Position numbers and translations under genes: made by a program. DNA of 64,000 nt from Galaxea fascicularis (Eukaryota > Cnidaria > Anthozoa > Scleractinia > Euphylliidae), in assembly GCA_948470475.1 (NCBI GenBank), contig OX419345.1, positions 18,560,239 through 18,624,238 on the forward strand, written 5' to 3'. The notes beneath the pieces are model-generated. The model worked only from the letters and a program-made list of their open reading frames with translations. It was not told where the DNA came from and searched no databases. Positions 63,871 through 64,000 of the stretch are shown here, piece after piece; position 1 is the first letter of the stretch; each line of letters opens with the position of its first letter.

Positions 63871-64000
63871 CTGCAGAAACAGAACAAGGTAAACGATTTC
63901 GAAAACAAAACAGCAGTACTACCCGCCAATTAGGTATTTTTTTACATCTATTTTGTGTTGACTAGTTCACCCTGCCTGGTGCGACTGCACTTCAGCTATT

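Overview
The window is intron-rich animal DNA. Symmetric phase-1 exons of secreted modular proteins, a Penelope-like retroelement, a tRNA-derived SINE and several small non-autonomous DNA transposons are all visible. The domain mix (von Willebrand factor A, LamG-like and WSC-like modules) and the repeat types fit a cnidarian, probably an anthozoan such as a stony coral. The species call is an inference from recalled repeats and family habits, not proof.

Region by region. Bases 1-15300 hold no gene I can name. They contain a decayed array of roughly 100-bp repeats (1-3480), an internally deleted Penelope-like element with inverted terminal arms (3753-5379), an inverted-repeat element (5455-6515), direct repeats (7290-7620) and mostly unique non-coding sequence. 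Two weak minus-strand exon candidates lie at 9.6-10.3 kb. Bases 15338-17126 hold minus-strand exons of another LamG-type secreted protein, or an alternative 3' end of the large gene. Bases 17344-63870 are occupied by what reads as the 3' part of one giant minus-strand gene; its 5' end lies beyond the right edge of the window.

The giant gene. I traced 63 exons, about 19.9 kb of coding sequence and about 6,600 codons, with consensus splice sites throughout. They encode 15 LamG-like domains (L1-L15), 14 vWA domains (V1-V14), 3 WSC-like cysteine domains (W1-W3), 25 separate short Pro/Arg- or Pro/Lys-rich linker exons (P1-P25) and a last exon with an extremely arginine-rich tail. Apart from one phase-0 intron inside each of the last five vWA domains, every intron is phase 1, so every linker, LamG, WSC or single-exon vWA cassette can be skipped or duplicated without changing frame. 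In gene order the domains run L1 V1 L2 L3 L4 V2 L5 L6 V3 L7 V4 L8 V5 L9 V6 L10 V7 L11 L12 V8 L13 W1 V9 L14 V10 W2 W3 V11 L15 V12 V13 V14 tail. The protein would be a very large, strongly basic, extracellular fibre-like molecule: metal-binding vWA domains and LamG domains on stiff proline-rich linkers. A role in extracellular matrix, mucus, skeletal matrix or nematocyst wall is possible, but the sequence does not decide it.

Introns longer than 300 bp that are not listed separately show nothing beyond AT-rich sequence and the odd short simple repeat.
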